Assembly: GCA_002803225.1 (NCBI GenBank)
Contig: NXFV01000681.1
Span: 124,001 to 188,000, forward strand
Reading direction: 5' to 3'
DNA: 64,000 nt
Origin: Gamarada debralockiae
Lineage: Eukaryota; Ascomycota; Leotiomycetes; Helotiales; Hyphodiscaceae
Shown: piece after piece, positions 11,739 to 22,675 of the stretch
Numbering within the stretch: the stretch's first letter is position 1
Layout of the letters: each line of letters opens with the position of its first letter
The notes under the pieces: model-generated
What the model was told of the DNA's origin: nothing
What the model saw: only the letters and a program-made list of their open reading frames with translations
The model's database searches: none
Made by a program: the position numbers and the translations under genes

Positions 11739-11871
11739 GCACTCTTGGTTTAGTGTAAGCGCACTCGTTAGACTTGTGCTCCAGGCATGTCTAACAAAGC
11801 TACAGGGTAAAATCAGCGCTTCCCATGCTTCAAGCTTGCGCTGGCCCCGGGTTCGATTCCCGGAGGGTGCA
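11739..11871 (+). tRNA. tRNA-Gly(CCC) with two insertions
   Basis: The acceptor stem pairs GCACTCT (11739-11745) with AGGGTGC (11864-11870), all seven positions pairing with one G-U; discriminator A is at 11871. The T arm is perfect: CCGGG 11847-11851, loop TTCGATT, CCCGG 11859-11863. The anticodon stem is AGCGC 11815-11819 with GCGCT 11838-11842, and anticodon CCC is at 11822-11824. A canonical 11-nt intron (11826-11836) follows A37. A second insertion of 51 nt (11755-11805) lies in the D-loop just before the invariant GG. Without both, the RNA is 71 nt, the normal tRNA-Gly length, with D arm GGTTTAGTGGTAAAAT. The B box (11850-11860) is intact and the A box nearly so. Confidence 0.88.
11755..11805 (+). 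other. Spliceosomal-type intron-like insertion in the tRNA D-loop
   Basis: This 51-nt insertion begins GTAAGC, has TCTAAC at 11790-11795 as a fungal-type branch site, and ends CTACAG, with the branch A 11 nt from the 3' end. That matches mRNA introns of neighbouring genes. It also holds a perfect 7-bp inverted repeat (GTTAGAC 11767-11773, GTCTAAC 11789-11795, 15-nt loop) that overlaps the branch site. Removal leaves the D-loop AGTGG. The junction could slide by one base, but only this register gives GT-AG. Confidence 0.7.
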
Positions 11872-11876
11872 TTAAC

Positions 11877-11881
11877 TTTTT
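11877..11881 (+). terminator. Pol III terminator (T5)
   Basis: A run of five T residues starts six bases after the tRNA discriminator base, as expected for RNA polymerase III termination. It supports a transcribed tRNA gene rather than a fragment. Confidence 0.7.
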
Positions 11882-12101
11882 GATTTCGCTGGAGGTTACT
11901 TTTTGTTACAAAGTTGTTGCTGTTTGAGTGTAGATGGATTTTTTTGACGTTTGGTAAACTGACATGGCCCCTTTTTTGTTAAGCGAGGTTTGGTGAAGGC
12001 CACGGGCATCACTGCAATTATTGCTGAAGTCCGTGAATGATCACAATCTTAGCTAACTCTGCAGAATACCAACCCATTCAATTCGTTCAAATGAGCTTAT
12101 T

Positions 12102-12300
12102 AGTGAATCCCGAGAATATCAGTCGTCCAAATTGCATGAACGATTCAAACTCCAAGTCCGTGATCCTGGAAAGCTAGTGAATCTCGAGAAGACCAATCGT
12201 TCAAATGTGTGAACGATTAAAACTCCAATACCGCGTCTGGGTAAATCTTAATAAATTTGACAAAATGAGTCGTTCAAATACTTTGAACGATTCGGAGTTC
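12102..12300. repeat. Three degenerate ~74-bp tandem units, each with a hairpin
   Basis: Each unit has a TCGTTCAAA...GAACGATT inverted repeat, at 12123, 12198 and 12270. The first two are followed by AAACTCC. The first two hairpins are preceded by AGTGAATCcCGAGAA (12102, 12176). Unit spacing is 72-75 bp. No gene covers it. The flanks from 11882 to 12701 show nothing else recognisable. Confidence 0.65.
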
Positions 12301-12701
12301 AGAGGTTCAGAGTTCAGAGACTTGGTAACCTGGGATACCTTACGCCCTAGTTTAGGCGACTTTGTGATTTATCAAATCACTCGAATAGAACCAACGTGGG
12401 ATGATATATCTTTCAGAACTGCACCGCTATTGGGAGATATTCTAGGGAAGTCTATGTAAAACCACGCATATCCAATGAAAGTGTTCCTCTCCCACCAATC
12501 CATTCTTGCCCAACTGCCCATCCATGTATGAAATACCCGCCATTACAATAAACGCCTTTGTAATGAAATCTTCTCCTCCATCTAAGCAATTGTCTATGTC
12601 ACCGAAATCTATCCCCAAAAACCTACACATGCCAAGACCACCCAAGACTCGTCCATCTTCCAAAGCTCTACTAAATACCACCCTCTACTACCTTGACATT
12701 A

Positions 12702-13622
12702 TCAAGGAACAGCGATAGCTGTCGTAGAACCACAACCAGTAGCAGTGAGATCCAGTCCTCCCGCTTGCAAGATAGACTTGGGAGTACAACCCTGAAGGTT
12801 TACTGTGGAGACAGGTCCCAAATGGAACTTCTTGGTTTGCCGTCCATGGTGAAGGGAATTCTCGGCCATGGTGAAGGCATTTGGTCATTGTAGAAAATCC
12901 AGGAGTTGAAGTAATCACAGTTGGATTTCAAAGCTCGCTCCAGAGTATCACCATTGACTTTAATCCAATCCGTCATATCGCTGCCAATATACCCGATGTG
13001 GAGGGAATGTATTTGCGAATTGTACGGTAGGGGGAGGGTGCCTGTATGAGTGTCGGAGCTGCAGTGACCGGAGGAGAAGTCAGTGCATCGACAGAGGCCA
13101 CAGAAGCAGCGCTCTGCATAGAGGCTACAGAAGCAATTCTGTCTAGGGAGACAACCGCCGCGCTGAAGATCGAAGCCGAACTCAGAACGCCCGCCCACGA
13201 AGCTGCAGAAGTAACGCTCTGAGCGGATACTACCGAAGCTACGCTGGAAGCTGGAGAGTCTGCCGGTAGCACAGAAGCTAGCAAGCACGGTCGACGAGCG
13301 GATCAGCTCGCGCAAACAGTTGTCTTGACTGCAGATCATGGAAGCTGTGGAGCTCGCCTTGGTCTGCAAAGTAAGAGCAGGAGAGGCGAGAAAGCTGTGA
13401 AGTTGACGAACTCAACTCCAACGAGCTTGCTGAATATGGGTTGAGAGAAAGAGAGGTAGCGATACTTGAAGATGATGGGCTTTCATGAAGGCGTCCTAGG
13501 CAGCTCTTGACAGTAGGGTTGCAGGAGGCAATGGTTATCAAAGTCGTAACATCGACTGTGTCCGTACCTTGAGCCGAGATTCCAGGAAGCCCAATGAAAG
13601 CCAGCAACAGAAGAAGAATCAT
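12702..13622 (-). CDS. Secreted Ser/Ala-rich protein, possibly frame-broken
   Basis: The ATG at 13622 opens a clear signal peptide (MILLLLLAFIGLPGISAQ). A Cys-containing segment (MICSQDNCLRELIRSS) lies in another frame, reachable by an intron from about 13460 to 13350. A Ser/Ala/Val-rich low-complexity stretch follows in a third frame (13284-12973), then a conserved-looking C-terminal part (GYIGSDMTDWIKVNG, CDYFNSW), and finally TVNLQGCTPKS up to TGA at 12702, again out of frame. No obvious introns fix all of these changes, so this is either a decayed gene or one with sequence errors. Family not recognised; secretion is inferred from the leader only. Confidence 0.4.
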
Positions 13623-14219
13623 ATTCTTCTGGCCTATCAGAGAAGTGGAAGATGAAGAAATGAGATGGTGTAGGAAGAAAGGTTAAAAACCGGTCCTTGC
13701 GCTCAAAGATACTTTGATGTAATAGTCTAGGAGTAGACCGAGGCAGGATAGGTAACGTATGTATGTATGAGAGAAAGGTGAGTGTGGGGAATTGTTTGGA
13801 GGTTATTGTAAGTTGCAGAGGGGGCTTTCGAATGAGACGAAGGTGGTGTTAAATACTTAGCGAGGAGCACTAGAGCTAAAGAAGCCATAAAGGGAGTGAA
13901 TTCATAAGGAGAATTAACAGTGAATATGACTCTGAAGGGTTGTCGTCAAAGTAGTCTTTACATAGAGGCAGCAAGTTTGGCTGCTCTCGAGTCTCGAGGG
14001 AGGAGAAGGGACGTTTGACACTTAGGAAGGAGCGCACAGAAAGCGTAATTGCCAACCAAAAGAGCCCACGATAGACAATTACTAAGGCCTGCAGATAGTA
14101 ATCATAGTCGTTCGCGTGGTTGGCAGCAAGGCTATTATGGAAATAAAGACAAGACCAATTAGTAGGTGCTTAGTTAGATTCGATGCTTGGAATAGAGCAC
14201 AATTCTCTAAACACTAGGC
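13623..14219. other. Intergenic, 0.6 kb
   Basis: Upstream region of the secreted-protein gene at 13622. Purine-rich, no gene seen. Confidence 0.5.
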
Positions 14220-14962
14220 TTACTCCTCATACCGCCTGATTCTTAACCTCTTGAGTCGAGAAACGAATATCCCTGCGATAACGCCCAGGAACAATATCAC
14301 AGCAAACACAATGATGAGAATAGCAGGGAGCGACAGAGCGTTCAACGCTGACGCCGAACTCGTAGTTGGCTGGGTTGATGTCGTTGTGGGTGCGCCAGGG
14401 GGTAGAGGACGTGGTTCCTGGACTCGTTGGGGAGGCGAGATAGCTCACAAGACTGGTAATAGGTACCTCACTTGTAAAAGATTTACAAGCCGCCAATGCC
14501 TAGGGTTATATCGTGAGTTTAATTCGCTACTACATAGAATACATGTTTCTCGCACCGTATTTCCGAGGCAGAAGTCCAACAACCACAGCTGGCCTATAGC
14601 ACCGATGCGGCTATTCATGGCATCGAGCGCAACACTCTGCTCCGCCGCTGCAGAACTCTGAATACTAAGCGCGCTCGAAGCCTGCGAGTTTGCTGCGAAC
14701 GCTGCGCTTATCATCGAGCTTTGAGCAGCATCACCGCTCGCATTGGCGTGGTTGGTAGCTTGGTAGGATAAAGGTGCCCAGATGCTGAAGACGACTGCTG
14801 CGGCTATGCCGAGAACTTTAATGCCCCAGTCAAGCCAGAAGAGCAGGGTGTCTACCCATTTTGGGGTTGTGTAACTAGAGGAGAGCTGGGGGATTGGGAT
14901 GATGTTGCGATGACTTTCTCCCCTGTCCTACTTTGCGATCTCAAGGCTGTCGGGGTTGACAT
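14220..14962 (-). CDS. Two-TM membrane protein with Ser/Ala-rich middle
   Basis: An N-proximal membrane segment (LLFWLDWGIKVLGIAAAVVF) is followed by an Ala/Ser-rich stretch. An intron joins to ACKSFTSE. A second intron (GTACCT to CCAG, about 49 nt) joins in phase to a Pro/Thr-rich linker. The C-terminal membrane helix (LPAILIIVFAVILFLGVIAG) is followed by a basic tail (SRLKRLRIRRYEE) ending at TAA 14220. The start is unsettled: ATG 14962 is one choice, but the frame from it stops just before the first helix, so the true first exon may differ. It lies in the same direction as the secreted Ser/Ala-rich gene downstream. Family not recognised. Confidence 0.5.
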
Positions 14963-16478
14963 ACTTAAAACACTTTGCAGTTTGAGTAAATAGAATGGAT
15001 GAGATGTCTTTAAAGGCACAAGGTCAAGATGCAAACTGTCAGTTGAGCTGTTTGGGGGCGAAATATAGTGGCATTTTTTGAGCTAGCTTGATATCTAAGG
15101 ATCTGAAATTATAAAGAGGGGAAGAGCTCTCTTATGCTACAAAAAGAGGGGAAACAGGCTATACCATATTGGGCAATTCCAACCAACACAAACATACTAT
15201 TATAAGCAACAGATATAAAGCCATTTTATAAGTGAATTCGACTCTCGGCCTTTGCCGCGTCTTATCAGAGATCCCGCTGCCACCATGGTGCAGCTTGCCA
15301 AGAATATTGGCAATTAGCGACAAGAGTGTTGCTTTTATAATGTGTGCGCAACAGAAGAGCGCGTGAGAAAGACTCGAAGGCAGTGATATTGTGTGGAGGC
15401 CACAATTAATCGATCATATGCATCCCTATCCAGGATACATTATCAAGAGTTTTAATCTCTAATTATTCCGAATCAATTTTCTTAATTATCTTTTACTTTC
15501 CTCTCGTCTGCCAGCCATTGCCTATACTAGCGGCGCTACGTACCCCTATTGGCTCTTTCTTGGTCATTTTCAGGGCAAAGTTGGCTTGCTATACACGGGA
15601 TCTCATGCATGTAGGGATCGTTTAGCGTCTTTGGTATGTGGCTTAGTTTGTGAAGATTCAGGCAGAATGTGACTTTGCTTTGGGAGGTTGAGTGGCTTGA
15701 AAAGTGGCGTCTTATGGGTCTTGGAGTGCCTTGCTCTTTCGGGCGCAAAAGACGATCGCCACGAGACTTCTTCGGTAGCTCGCTCCAACTGTGATGATAG
15801 CAGATGTCAAATAAGAGAGATTTCCGTTAGCCAATGAGTATGGCACTTCAATATAGGAGCACTCCGTAGTGCAAGTGGCTTAGTTTAAAGTCTATGAAGG
15901 CGCGATTTCACTAGCGACGTAACATCAACAAGACTAATGATATCTCTTGCATGAAGTTTGGAATTGACTCGTCACACGTCAAGAACACTAGTCATTAAAT
16001 TGCACAAGCTTGGGGGGACTTCGATGGGATTAGAAGTAGATGGCCAATGGGTGGAAGCAAATGCCCCATACTGTATCAATCTTCAGGTACTTAAACGGAC
16101 TGCAATTTATAATTTATCCCCGCACTCAAAACAGCTTGAGAATTGAAATACCCTCCATCATTCCATCAAGCATTTGATTCAAAACTGCTCGAAAAGGTCA
16201 CACCCTTAACACATGCCCATCAACTCAAAGAGCTAGATTAGATCCAGCATCCACTTAGTTAGTATCACTCGATCCTTAAAGCTGAAACATGCCTCAAGCA
16301 ATCCCCACATGATATTCAATCATGTGACCCCACCTTTGCTGACCAAAAAGCGCATCGGGATTTTCAATCAACGCGACCCCACCACGCGGCCGACATTCCA
16401 CTAAAACGAGGCTCTACCCCAGCTTCACCTCAAAATGTAGTTCCTCAATCCACCACCTTCCCTCCCTTTGAAAAGCTA
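14963..16478. other. Intergenic, 1.5 kb
   Basis: No gene recognised. Short open frames around 15536-15788 and 15958-16146 lack protein-like features. The end carries the promoter of the HHE gene at 16479. Confidence 0.45.
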
Positions 16479-17450
16479 ATGCGCCCCCTCCTCCTCACTC
16501 TCCTCTTCACGCCCCTATTCCGAACCTCCCTTTCAATCGCTAGTGTAAGCGCCAGACGAGCACTCCCACCACTCACCTACCCCATCTGCCGCCGGAACTT
16601 TACTTGCGCCTCACCCTACTCACAAGATTTCCGCACGATCATGACGGATCTACGCGATGAGGAGCTAGGGGAGGTAGAAAGGTTGGCTGAGCCCGCGGGA
16701 CCTTGCGAGGGCGAGATGTTGGGGAAGAATGAAGGGCGGGAAGAAGCGCTCAAAGACAAGGTTTCAGAAGTGAAAAAGGAGGAGCCAACGTTGCCCAAGT
16801 TAAGCGCCGCGGAGTTCAGGGCGTATAATTCTATGGCTGAGCATATGGAGTACTTCGTAAGACCTCACTCACGACCGCGGTTATCTTGGTGATTTATGAG
16901 CTGTGATTTGGTGGAGGGGAAGTAGGCACAGGCTGACAGTTGATGTTTCCAGCACAACCACTTCCGCCAATCTTGGACCCTCCTCCACAACGCCTGCGTC
17001 TCCAACAAACGGCCCTCCAACCTCTCCCTCAAACAATTCATCAACACCGGAATCCAATTCTGCTCACATCTCTCCACTCACCACGCAATCGAAGAACAGC
17101 ACATATTCCCCATTCTCGCGACCAAAATGCCAGAATTCAAGGCTGGCAGAAATGCGGCCGAATTGTTGAGACAACATAAAGAGATTCATGCTGGTATGGA
17201 TATGTTTGAGGAATATTTGACGAAGTGTAGAAGTGGAGAGACGGAGTTGGATTTGAGGGTGCTGAAGGAGAAGATGGATTCTTGGGGTGATGTGTTGTGG
17301 AAACATCTGGATCAGGAGGGTATGTACGAGGCTCCATATTCCAACCCAAAGTAATTACTGACTCCTCTGTTCGCATTAGTTAAGACGCTTGGTGCGGAGA
17401 ATATGAGGAAATATTGGACTATAGAGGAAATGAGACGGATGCCTATGTAG
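16479..17450 (+). CDS. Hemerythrin-like (HHE cation-binding) domain protein
   Basis: Three exons, 16479-16856, 16953-17319 and 17380-17450, join in phase. The hemerythrin helical bundle shows the expected metal-ligand pattern: HNHFRQSW, HHAIEEQHIFP, HKEIHAGM and HLDQE. Such proteins bind a di-iron centre and are linked to oxygen, nitric oxide or iron responses; the exact role here is unknown. The long N-terminus starts hydrophobic then basic (MRPLLLTLLFTPLF...) and could be a signal or mitochondrial leader. An internal ATG at about 16640 would give a shorter cytosolic form. Confidence 0.82.
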
Positions 17451-17796
17451 AGCCTGATCTAGATCTAGATATGATTTACGCTTTTTCTTTTTCATTGGGC
17501 CCAGGGGGTGGTTAGGCGCACCAGAGATAGGGCGAGAATGCGACTTGGTATCAAATGCTCTGATGTATTGCTATACTACGCTACATCATGCCCTTCAGGA
17601 GGTACCACTGCGGAAATTACTCTGCAAAACTGACAGCCCCACACGTACGAGTCGTCGCAGACGTAGTAGTGTAACATTATATGTAATAAGAAAATGTACT
17701 CCGACCCTTCTAGATATGCATGATCGCTCGCTAGTATGATGCAGTGGAGCCGTTTAGATTGCCAAAGAAAATTTCATCAGGTCGTAATTTTGTCGT

Positions 17797-19658
17797 TCAA
17801 ACTTCTTGTACCCAAACCTGGGAGATATGTTAGCAAACATTCAACTTCAGCCTCTGGGTTGTGGTAAAACTTACTTCCATCTTACCCATATCTAATCGTT
17901 CCCTCTTGGCCTGAGCCTTCACGGTCATGATGACCATTTCCAGATCATCTTGATCTCCCATCGTGATCATATCTCCGTTCGGCACATCTTCGTCCTTGAC
18001 CTTGATCTTGAAACGCTTCCGTAACCCGAACTTTTCTCTGATCTTATCCACCAAATCGGGGAACTCCACCGCCGCTCCGATCATGATGTATCGCACGTCA
18101 TCTGCATGGACTTTGACACGAATCTTGCGAATGTCTGGCCTCCTCGATTGAGCACGACCAGATGTCGACGCCACACGTGATCGTGCTCTTTGGGGAGGTC
18201 CTCTTGACACCATCTCGAAGTCGTTCTCGTCGAAAGAGCCATCGTCGTAATCGCTTGCGTACTCTTCCTCCTCTTCGATGTATTTCGGCATTCTAGATCT
18301 TCCGACCGATCTGTTACTTCGTGAATTTCGGTACATATCGTAAAGCTCTCCTGGGTATTCATCATCCTCCTGCTCCTCATCAGATGGCCTCCTTCGCGGT
18401 GGACCTCGCGAGCCACTTCTTTGGGTGTTCTGTCTTGCTGGGGGTCCTCTGGGCTCGGATGCTGTTCTCGATGTACCAAGTCTTTGCGGCGTCTGTTGTT
18501 GCTGCGGCGGCGGATCATCACGGATTTCATAACGCTCCTGTGGACGTGCCTTATCAATATTGAGTTTCGCAGGCATTGGCTTGGGACCATTCCGCACGGA
18601 GGCTCCTCTGCTCATCTGACTAGGAGCAGACGATTTCTCGGACTCGGGAGGCGGCGTTGGGGGGAAGACGTTGCGATTGAGTGGTGGTTCTGACTGTTGT
18701 CGTTTGCTCTGAAGACCAGGCTTCACAAGATTCGTAGCAGCGAAAGACAAATTCTCTGGTGGTCGATCATCCTTGACATCCAATTTTCCAGCCTGTGATA
18801 GTTAGCGATGCGATGCGAAACCTTAAATCTAAGATAACTTACATTCTTGATTTCGGATCCTGCGAAACCTGTGAAAGCGTTGGATCGATCCGAAGCCGCA
18901 ACTAAACGTGCCTTGCCAAGGTAGTCTTTCGTCTTTAAGTTCTTGACCTTAGCTTGGTTGGGCCGATATACGACGCCAACAGGTATCGAGAAAACTGTGT
19001 ACCCCTGAAATGAGTTAGCCCGTGCCAATTCTCCATGGCCTTCCAAGTCATACCTCTGCTTCTTCCCTAATTGCATCGTCGATGACATTGTGATCTTCGA
19101 CAACCTTCTCCTTAACGGCGAAAGAGAAATCCTGCATCCCAGCCTCCTTTTGTTGAAGATAAATGTAGCATAATCCACGGTTGAAAAGAACCTCGCAAGA
19201 ATAAAGCTTGAACATCAAACCCAATTGAGCGTAGTCGATCATGTTGTTCCCTCTCAGATACAGTAAAGTATCGTTGAAATTTGCCAATGCCTCCTCGAAG
19301 TCGCCCACTAGGAAATTTGAAACGCCTTGCTGGAAATATGCCACGGCGAGATATTGATCTAATCGTACTGCTCTTTGGTAGCATTCGACCTATATTCCAT
19401 TAGATCTTGCCAAGGCCGAGTGAAGGGGAAAACGGTACTGACCGCTTTCTCATGCTGTCCGAGAGTGGCATGAATGACACCACAATTGAACAGAATCTTC
19501 GAGGTATCCGAGATAGCATCGAACTCCTTCAACGCCTCATCGAATTCATTATTATCGTAATGGCCGAGGGCTGCCACCCACGTCTCGATTTCCTAGTCCA
19601 AATGTCAATCTCCGACATCCTTAACCTTCTGTGCACAACTCACCTGTTTCAAAGACAT
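17797..19658 (-). CDS. noxR: NoxR, NADPH oxidase regulatory subunit (p67phox-like)
   Basis: NoxR activates the fungal NADPH oxidases NoxA/NoxB together with Rac. N-terminal TPR repeats are visible (ALGHYDNNEFDEALKEF, VAYFQQGVSNFLVGDFEEAL, LFNRGLCYIYLQQKEAGM), followed by GYTVFSIPVGVVYRP. A long disordered region rich in Pro, Arg, Ser and acidic runs comes next. Near the end is a PB1-type domain (IRVKVHADDVRYIMIG to EMVIMTVKAQAK) that would bind Cdc24/BemA-type partners. The first exon encodes only MSLKQ (ATG at 19658). The last intron (GTAAGT to CCCAG) leads to a short exon ending WVQEV at TGA 17797; reading through would give a different tail ending at 17830. Confidence 0.9.
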
Positions 19659-21760
19659 GATGAGATTCGACCCTCAACTTCTCTTGTACTTCTTCCTTCA
19701 AAGCCGGTCGCCTTGTGAGCGACCAGCCGTCAACCTCTGTGAAACTCGAAATATGTACGGAATCTTCGTCCAAATATTCGTCGAGCCTGTCGTGTTCCGT
19801 TTTTCCAGCCCCCAAATGCGCCCTCGACGTCCTCCCAAGCCTATCTTCTCTGCTTGTATCCTATCTCTGCTATTCCCCAATGTCTTAAACCTTGTGGCTG
19901 ATTAGGTGTATCGCTCCTTTCTTTGCGGACCCCGACGGTATTACTTTAATATAGTGGTGGTTGAAGTATTATGTTTGCGACAGATCCTGTAAGATTTTAG
20001 GGTGGAGAGAGCGTCGATGATCGTCAGAAAAATCGTGGGAGAGTTGCTAAAGTTATCGAAAAGACCGGAGAGGATGTGCAATGAAGGATGGTAGAATGTA
20101 AGGTACGATCGCAACTGGCTAGCAGTTGATCATGGAAGAAATGAGTGGTGGGTTGAGGACGAGTGCAGCGCGTAACACGATGTCGAATTGGTAGCGGAGG
20201 CTGGTCTGAGCTGGAGTGGATACTTTTTCATGCAGGTGCGAACGATGATGCGTTTATTGGAACTCTTAATAATGCCACCTTTGGGTGAGGCCGGGAGAGT
20301 GGGAAACAGGTGCCGCGGTCGAGATGCAGTTGCAGCAAAAGATAAAAATGATTCTTTGGACCGAGTGATCGGAATCGCACGCTGCTTTGAAGGATCCTGT
20401 GATGGCTTCAAGCCACAGCCTGCAATCCGACAACTTCGAGCTGGGTAAATGGTACCGACGACAGGGAGAGCCACGGCGGTAGGATGCGGTGGCCTTAGAG
20501 TTGACAGGGCATTCTCATACAAGTTCACCCAGCCACCAACACTTTGGCTGCAACAGGACCACGGCCTGGGGGCTCGAATCCCAGCGGGCCACATGTGAAG
20601 CCTGGGTCGGTTGGATGGATCCGCCTGTAGAGTTTGTTCAAAGCAGCGAGTGTTCCAACAGCGTTTGTTCCTGCCGATTGGTTCGATGAGGGTTGCGCTT
20701 CGTCTCAAGAGGCGTTCCAGGGCGCGTAAAGTGCGTGGACGTGCAAACTCAATCACAATTTCACAATCAGTGGCGAATCTGACCTCCCTTTTTGGATGAA
20801 TCATGAGGAGTAAACCAAATACATTTTTGAAGCTATTCTCATCACTGTACACAATTATCTAGACAATCCTGTTTTCCGCGCGAGGCGGGACGGGACGTGT
20901 GGAAGGAGTGGTGCGAATTCGACTCGTCACAGGTCCGAGGTCCGAGACAATACAAGACGAGGAAGACGAGGACGACGGCAGCCGAGGGAAGCTCAGGGGA
21001 CGACTCCGCGAAGAGAATTGGCAACTCGGCACCCATCACCCATGGCACGTTACTCTCATCTACGACAAGTCCTGACCATCATACATTCTCCACTCAATAA
21101 ACGTGCGGGATCTAATCAGATCCGTACGATTGGCCCCTGTGCGCAGGAAGCTTGGCAAGTCTCAGTGGAGGCTGAACAAGGCTGCTCGAAACTCGCTTGC
21201 GCCTCAGGCCTGTTTGAGGATCCCGTACCAAAAAGTCCTCTTCGGACATTTAACAATAACAGATCTCGTTTAACAATAACAGATCTCGTAAGGGCATAAC
21301 GGCCCCTTCCTCATCGGCCGTCTGCATGATGGCCGGCGTGGAGCTCAAAACAGGAGGGTTGCCGATTCGTCTCAACTTTAAGTTGAACGTCCAATGATGC
21401 CAAAAGGGGAAGCTGCCGGTGGAGCCGTCATAGGCTTTCCCGGTTTCTTGTTTGGAACTCGATATGATCTACTTCAAGGCATGCCAGCCCACGAACAAGC
21501 AATTCTTGGCATACCCACTCACAGGGCTCCGAGACTTTGTTAGAAACGCATGAAAGCTTGACGTTTGACAGCTGTACGTTTAAGATTAGGTTGACGTTGA
21601 CGGCCTCCTTTTTTCTTCCTCAACATTTCCCTTTTCGTATCCTTACACGACTATCAGTGTATTGCCAAGCTTTCAGAAGACCATAACTCGTCAGATTTCT
21701 CTGGATGATCTGATATATCAGAGCATTTCCTTTTTGTGCTTCATCACATTCACCCTTCCT
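19659..21760. other. Gene-poor gap, 2.1 kb
   Basis: No recognisable gene. A minus open frame at 20130-20852 has no initial ATG and no family resemblance. A tRNA-like pattern at 20489-20593 was rejected (see list). A 20-bp perfect tandem duplication lies at 21249-21288. Confidence 0.45.
21249..21288. repeat. Perfect 2 x 20-bp tandem duplication
   Basis: The 20-base unit starting TTTAACAATAAC and ending GATCTCG occurs twice head to tail with no mismatch, in non-coding DNA. Confidence 0.85.
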
Positions 21761-22675
21761 TCACAGCATACCCTTCTTCACCTCATCCTTCCTCTCCTCC
21801 CACAACGTCTTGCCTGAGCATGAGCAGACCGTCTTATCATTATCCCAGACACCTGCACTCCTTGCAATCACGCCAACCAGCGTATCTTCATCATTTTTCT
21901 CAAACTTTCCATCTCCCTCATGTTGTTTGGACACAACCATGCCACGTCCTATCATCTCCCAGATCTGTATCGGCTTATCGAGGAACACGCTACCCATGCC
22001 ATCTTTGCCAACTTGAATTGTACCCAAAACTCCTTTCTTGAGAGCCCCATCCTTCGGATCGGTCCACAGACCACCAGTTGATATGGCACCGTTCGATATA
22101 TCACCTGTCTGTCGTACGGTAGCCCAATATTTTCCTGGCGACAGACCACGAATCGTAAGATCAACAATGGTCAAATTCGGAGAGACCTGTACCATGCGAA
22201 CAAGTCCTCGTACTTTATCTGATACTGTATTTGAATGCGTCTCAAGAATGCAGACTGCTGCACCTGTTCATTTCGTGAGCATCTGACCATGACCATGACC
22301 ATGAATATATGTGCTTACTGTCTGTACCACCAGAGCCTCTTAATATGGCATCTCTCCCTGTAGATTGAATGGCAGCTACAATGGCCGATGGAGCCGCTAA
22401 TGCAGATCAGTACCGTGTTCTGATGCAAGTCCAAACGCGTAACGCGTGGATGGGACGAACCTGTTCCCTCTATGCTGACAAGTTGCTCTTTGAGATTTGC
22501 TTCAACCTTTTGGATGCCACTAAGCTTATAAAGGGAGCCTGATATGTCTTTGATACAGCTTTCGCAGGTCATTGGCACTGCAAAAAGTGTCTAGATTAAA
22601 TCAGCTGCTGGTACACGTGACCCCGTCGATGGCGGAATGTTGGAAACCGACCTGAAAAGGAGTTGTGATGGCCAT
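21761..22675 (-). CDS. ccs1: Copper chaperone for superoxide dismutase
   Basis: Ccs1 loads copper into Cu/Zn-SOD. The N-terminal Atx1-like domain carries the copper motif MTCESC, followed by SGIQKVEANLKEQLVSIEG. A Gly-rich linker segment leads to the SOD-like domain (LTIVDLTIRGLSPGKYW, GGLWTDPKDG, IWEMIGRGMVVS, GVIARSAGVW). The C-terminal copper-transfer motif is CSCSGKTLWEER. Introns are needed near 22650-22570, 22500-22400 and 22320-22260; the first donor (GTTTCC) is weak, so the start at 22675 (MAITTPFQ) is probable rather than certain. Divergent from mrpl23 with 302 bp between starts. Confidence 0.88.

Noticed and set aside
20489..20593. tRNA-like pattern: GTGGCCT pairs with GGGCCAC, a GAGT/ATTC D-like stem and a GGCTCGAATCC B-box-like arm.
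   Set aside because: The T-loop would have nine bases, no 7-base anticodon loop with a matching stem could be placed, and the variable part is too long. Perhaps a tRNA relic, but not supportable as a gene.
20130..20852. 240-codon open frame on the minus strand.
   Set aside because: It opens with GTG, has no family resemblance or protein-like blocks and no matching splice sites.
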